DNA of 64,000 nucleotides from Axinella damicornis (taxonomy: Eukaryota; Porifera; Demospongiae; Axinellida; Axinellidae), in assembly GCA_963931865.1 (NCBI GenBank), contig OZ007514.1, forward strand, positions 7,666,646 through 7,730,645. Direction: 5' to 3'. The notes below the pieces were generated by a model. That model worked only from the letters and a program-made list of their open reading frames with translations. It had not been told where the DNA came from and did not search any database. The translations under genes were made by a program, and so were the position numbers. Every line of letters starts with the position of its first letter. The first letter of the stretch is position 1. Below, in pieces: positions 60,224 through 64,000 of the stretch.

Positions 60224-60546
60224 GTCAATGATTCCATGCTGTTTGCATTACCTGATGGAAGTGGTCAACATTCACCCTTAGATTTTCTGACTCACTAATG
60301 ACTGTATGTTATTGACTGTATAATTATATTCATTCATTCATTCATTCATTCATTCATTCATTCATTCATATCACCGCTTGCAGCTGTACAATACTTATAA
60401 CTTCATGTTTCCAATAACCTGCCAAGGATTATCATACCTTTATTTTGTATGCCTTGACTAATTATTATTATAATCCATGTGATTTCTGTGTATAATCATA
60501 TACTTCCAGGCATGACGCCATAGCATGGTCGAAAGGAAGCGGTTTA
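60224..60546. other. Presumed 3' UTR/downstream with (ATTC)n
   Basis: An (ATTC)n tract of about ten units lies at 60329-60369. No clear AATAAA is seen before the next repeat, so the cleavage site is undefined. TATAATCC- and TTATTATTATAATCC-type AT-rich strings near 60465-60480 are only weak candidates. Confidence 0.5.
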
Positions 60547-60795
60547 AGGTTACGGGATCGTACATACACTTAATTAAGGTGGCGGGCGGCAGGCAATGAT
60601 ACGCGCGTGACCGCGCAATGATTGCAGGCGTAGTTCGAGTTCCGAATCACCGCTCTCGAGCGCTCCAGCAGCAGTCATCCAAGATGCTGTGCCACCTTTC
60701 TTCTTCCAAGGCTGTTGGGCATCCATTGACAGCGTGTCTAGTTGAGTGCTACGTTATACGTACTTCGTACCGTGACAACGCCAGCTGCAAATCTT

Positions 60796-61740
60796 TTTTT
60801 TTTTTCTTTTTTTTTTTCTTCTTCTTTTTTTTTAATGAAAATATGTGATGACGGTCGATGAAAAAATGAAAAGTGGTGATATAAAGCAAAGGTGTAAATG
60901 GGAAGTCACAAAATACATCAGTTAGTTCTGCTGTAGGCTGGCCTCGGCAGTCACCAGGTCGACTGGTGAAAGTTTCACAGCATGGCCCCTTGAAGATCGT
61001 GCACCACGTATGCATTGGATGGCGGAACGGAGCAGGCTGAAGGATAAGGAACATCGCAGCCAGTACAAAGTGGTACTGTAGGGTTGCTCCCACTTGTCTG
61101 CGAGGAGGGATGTCAGTCGCTTGTAGAAGTTGATTGCTTGCTTGGCGAGACCACCGGTGGCAGACATCACTAGAGGGACGAAGGTAGCATGCTCGATTTC
61201 TCTGATCCGTTGTCCGTAAGCGCGTACCTTCTCACGTTCATGTTTGGTGTAACAACGATCAAGGGTAGTGTTGCAATTTGAAGGAGCAAAAGGGTTGAAG
61301 ACCCTGACATCCACCAATGTCCTCTCACGTCTGCCTCCCCAGAGACCACTGGCAGCAATGTCCAACCTAGCACCGTTTGTGGTATTTGCGCTTCGCCCAG
61401 ACATGGTCTCTGTGGTAATCTCCTGAAGCTCGGGTTCTATTTGCACGTCATTGCACACTTCGGTTAGAAGTCTTGCTGTTAGATCTCTAATTTCATTATG
61501 ACGTATAGAGGGAAAGCCCCCACGGGGGCAGGAGAGTATGTGGTCAACAGCGAAACTGGCACCACAGGCGCAATGTGTGGGGGTATTGGTAGGTGTCCAA
61601 CCATAGCGTAAAGCCATGGCATCAACAAAGGCACCCTTATGGAGACAAAAACCATGCTCCTTGATTGGCAGTGAAGTCAGCCAGCTCGAGGCACCTGGTT
61701 GGCTTGCAAATCTCAGCGCTGTTATTTCTGTACGTCTCAA
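60796..61740 (-). pseudogene. 5'-truncated retroelement with RLE-like domain and A-rich tail
   Basis: The - strand ORF 61740-60922 (272 codons) has a Cys/His knuckle (Cys57, Cys59, His67, Cys71: HCACGASFAVDHILSCPRGG). A restriction-like endonuclease pattern follows (GARLDIAASGLWGG, RTLVDVRVFNP, then KHEREKVRAY) and a tail ending SLLRSAIQCIRGARSS. After the stop come about 85 bases of UTR and an A-rich run (T-rich on +, 60796-60834). The pattern is that of the C-terminal part of a non-LTR retrotransposon polyprotein inserted by target-primed reverse transcription. The reverse transcriptase is missing. No internal stop is visible, so the insertion may be recent. Confidence 0.8.
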
Positions 61741-63110
61741 AAATCAGCTGAACGTATTTAGCAAAATGCTCTTCGCAGGCAGCTCTACCACTGGTTACTC
61801 GAGGGGGCTACGTTGTCATATGGCGTCGAACGAACGTCTAATCGAGGTTTCTCCCCTGCAAAAACAGGAAAATTGACCTCGCGATACTGTGCAATAACAG
61901 CAACTACATTCATGCAGCAATGCCAATTCTTACGCCGCCTAGGAACAAAGTCGGTGCTGGACTCAGCTACTGCTTGAACTACGAACTTCCTGCAGAGGCG
62001 TGTCTACCTGGACACTTTGGCCCCTCCCACAGACGTGTATAAATTCTCAATGCCTATTTCCACCTGAATTAGCTATACCTTTTTGGAGACAAACTTTGTC
62101 GCATGCGTGGATAAGTTAGTTCGCGCACAAAATTATGGCCCCTGTGTTAACTTGCAGCTGCCTGTATACGCGCGCTAATTAGATTTTACTTCCGGCCAAC
62201 GGGTGGGTACCCGGACCCACCCGTAACCTGTAGGCCATCTGCATAGATCATTTGTGTTCTGTCATCTGATTTGAGAATCTCAAATCTGAGAGACACCATT
62301 TGTGACAAGAAATGGCTCGGGATACAGACCATTTTTTAGCTTGATGCCTGAGCATGACTGGACTACCCAGCTAGGCCCCACTCATATTTTGTCACCTGCT
62401 GGGCGGGGCCTGGGAACAAGGTTATACAGTGCAGAACTAGATCTAAATAAGGAAGAGCCTGCTGTTACCTTCTCACAATCAAACTATTTGTAGTGAATGT
62501 GTGCAGAGCATACATAGCTGATTGCGATTGAATCCCCTGATCATGTTGCTTGACAGGGAGCAGTTGAGAGTGATAGGAGCTGATATGCACGCTGCCGAAG
62601 GCAGTGTATAGAGGCGCGTAGCGCCGATCAGTCCGCTGAAGCGCGGAAAAAATTTTTCGCCTTCATTTTCAGTTATCAGGATGGGCTCTCGTGGCACCTT
62701 CGTGCTTTGCACTGTGCGTTCCAGATGTATGAGGATCGATGCTGCAGAGAGACGTTCTGGTGAAGGCCCATCTATGGACAGCACGTCTGTCGACAGGTCA
62801 GTCAGTGCCTATGATGTAGCTCGGGCTCTGATCCACTTCCGATCCTGAGATGCGCGAGTTAACTGAGAAGCCTTATTGATAGCGCTGAGTTTGCTCTACA
62901 AATCTGATTATGGGTTTTAGATTCATGAATATTGACTTACTCTGCTGTGAAAACATAATCAGGACTATGAATACGTAAGATAGGCTTACGCTGTCTGTGT
63001 TCAATGTGTGGCTTCCCACTGCTCGTGCGAAGAACAATATCGGATTGGCCGGGCACGTGCCCGCCCAGGCCCGCCCTTGGCTACGCCACTGCCGGCATTG
63101 ATACTCTGTT
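61741..63110. other. Downstream DNA with fragments of repeats
   Basis: It contains the inverted TIR-like block 62185-62232, a GCTGCCGAAGGCAG hairpin near 62593 also found near 35260, and a TGATTATGGGTTTTAGATTC block near 62908 shared with 22355 and 38430. A frame after TTTCAG at 62661 (MGSRGTFVLCTVRSRCMRID to a GTCAGT site at 62798) looks exon-like on the + strand but is unsupported by homology. Confidence 0.4.
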
Positions 63111-63111
63111 T

Positions 63112-63165
63112 TAGTGGAAACCACACTCCTGGTAGTCGATGCAACTCGCCGGTAGAGCAGACCCA
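63112..63165 (+). repeat. Family B terminal fragment
   Basis: GGAAACCACACTCCTGGTAG followed by CGATGCAACTCGCCGGTAG-like sequence. Only the first 50 bases of the family are kept. Confidence 0.5.
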
Positions 63166-63394
63166 CTTTTCAGAACCATGCTGCTACGAATGACAGTTGA
63201 GTTGAAGCAAGCAATAGTGGCCAGAGGGAAGCATAACCAATTATAAATCAGGAATGTATCTTATGATTAATGTTATGCTCTCATTCCTGGGGTCCGTTTG
63301 AGTGATAGCAAGGGACAGTACCTCCATAGCCATCGACTTGAGCAGCTATTTTCAGGATTTCTAATCCATACTGATTTCCTTTCTCTCTCCTCGC

Positions 63395-63476
63395 ACACAC
63401 CTGCACACCACACCACACGCACATGTACGCATGCACACACACACACATGTACACTCACACATCCACACACCACAGC
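63395..63476. repeat. (CA)n-rich low-complexity tract
   Basis: Imperfect CA/CACACC repeats with CATGTACG interruptions. Open frames across it on both strands are artefacts of composition. Confidence 0.8.
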
Positions 63477-63570
63477 ATGACCCACTCTACAATATCCAGA
63501 GGATCAGATGGAACTTGTGCACTGGTGGAGCTCATAAAAGAAATGACACAAACAGTCAAAAAATATAATT

Positions 63571-63876
63571 TTATGAACACATTTTTTTACTGCCATAAAT
63601 TATACTTGTTAAAGAGTCTTCATCATTCTGGTTGCCCAGCATGTTTGTAGTAGATTCTAATGTTGGGTCTAGCTCTTGGGACTCTCTTGCTTCTTCAGTC
63701 AACCTCCATGGTGTGACCACAACGGGTACATAGGTGTTGTTGGAAAGAGACGGTGATCCCCACCACTCGATCACCGTGAAATTGACTCTGTCCTTGAGTT
63801 CATCCCAATAAGTCCGATGTGAGCGATCCTGGGACTCATCTCTTAACAGCTGCCCCAGAAAGATGTCCATCCCAGA
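63571..63876 (-). CDS. Probable last exon of an unidentified gene
   Basis: On the - strand TTATTTAG precedes 63876, then SGMDIFLGQLLRDESQDRSH, RTYWDELKDRVNFTVIEWWG and an acidic, Ser/Thr-rich end (ESQELDPTLESTTNMLGNQN) to TAA at 63571. About 100 codons with good composition, amphipathic character and a plausible branch/acceptor region suggest a real exon. I do not recognise the family. The rest of the gene would lie beyond the window, tail-to-tail with Dsh. Confidence 0.5.
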   Translation of the reverse strand, partial: SGMDIFLGQLLRDESQDRSHRTYWDELKDRVNFTVIEWWGSPSLSNNTYVPVVVTPWRLTEEARESQELDPTLESTTNMLGNQNDEDSLTSIIYGSKKMCS

Positions 63877-64000
63877 CTAAATAAAATATAACAGGTCATA
63901 GGCAATAATGAACAAGACGAGAGCAGCTGATCAGAATGGACTGTCATAACTGTTGCTATGGTAACAACACTTCTTGCATCCATTGGGTAATTACCATAGA

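Noticed and set aside
1..64000. CRISPR arrays, prokaryotic operons, ribosome binding sites, rRNA genes
   Set aside because: The DNA is eukaryotic with spliced exons; the only regularly spaced repeats (20170-20556, 42347-43205) are a transposon terminus and minisatellites, not spacer arrays, and no rRNA signature was recognised.

Overview
The window is animal (metazoan) nuclear DNA. Its backbone is one large gene on the + strand, a Dishevelled (Dsh/Dvl) homologue. I can follow it through 17 coding exons from 9272 to 60223. The exons join in a consistent reading phase with GT/AG introns and encode the end of the DIX domain, a basic/His-rich linker, the PDZ domain, the DEP domain, a Ser-rich tail and the conserved Dsh C-terminus, followed by a stop codon. 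About 608 codons are visible. The first DIX exon(s) and the start codon are not recognisable and probably lie upstream of the window. The protein is clearly Dsh but divergent, and the mobile elements (Ginger-like, hAT, piggyBac-like, RLE-type retroelement, many palindromic MITEs) suggest a non-bilaterian, most likely a sponge. That assignment is inference, not proof.

Layout: 1-9271 is repeat-rich DNA with no recognised host exon. 9272-60223 is the Dsh gene, whose introns (93 bp to 6.4 kb) are packed with mobile elements. 60224-63570 is downstream DNA holding a 5'-truncated retroelement with an A-rich tail. 63571-63876 is probably the last exon of an unidentified gene on the - strand, tail-to-tail with Dsh.

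Mobile DNA is the other main content. (i) A TIR-bounded DNA transposon at 45998-48229 (termini TGTCACG, 4-bp target duplication GGCC) carries on the - strand a spliced Gypsy-type integrase and an Ulp1/C48 protease fused to a PHD finger. This fits the Ginger class, and it is broken by another repeat. (ii) A decayed BED-finger hAT transposase lies at 30.7-32.25 kb and is itself interrupted by a 405-bp element. (iii) Several TTAA-flanked piggyBac-like elements are present, one (48391-48639) carrying a tRNA-Asn-like Pol III unit with A box, B box and T-run terminator. (iv) A high-copy family with exon-like modules ending in splice-donor consensus forms a five-unit array at 17.6-20.2 kb followed by a nine-copy tandem array of its own terminal repeat. 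(v) There are many foldback elements and palindromes. For three elements an empty-site copy elsewhere in the window lets the insertion and its target duplication be read directly.

The host genes show no operon-like organisation. The non-gene content is transposon strata nested in Dsh introns in both orientations, none of which breaks the Dsh reading frame.
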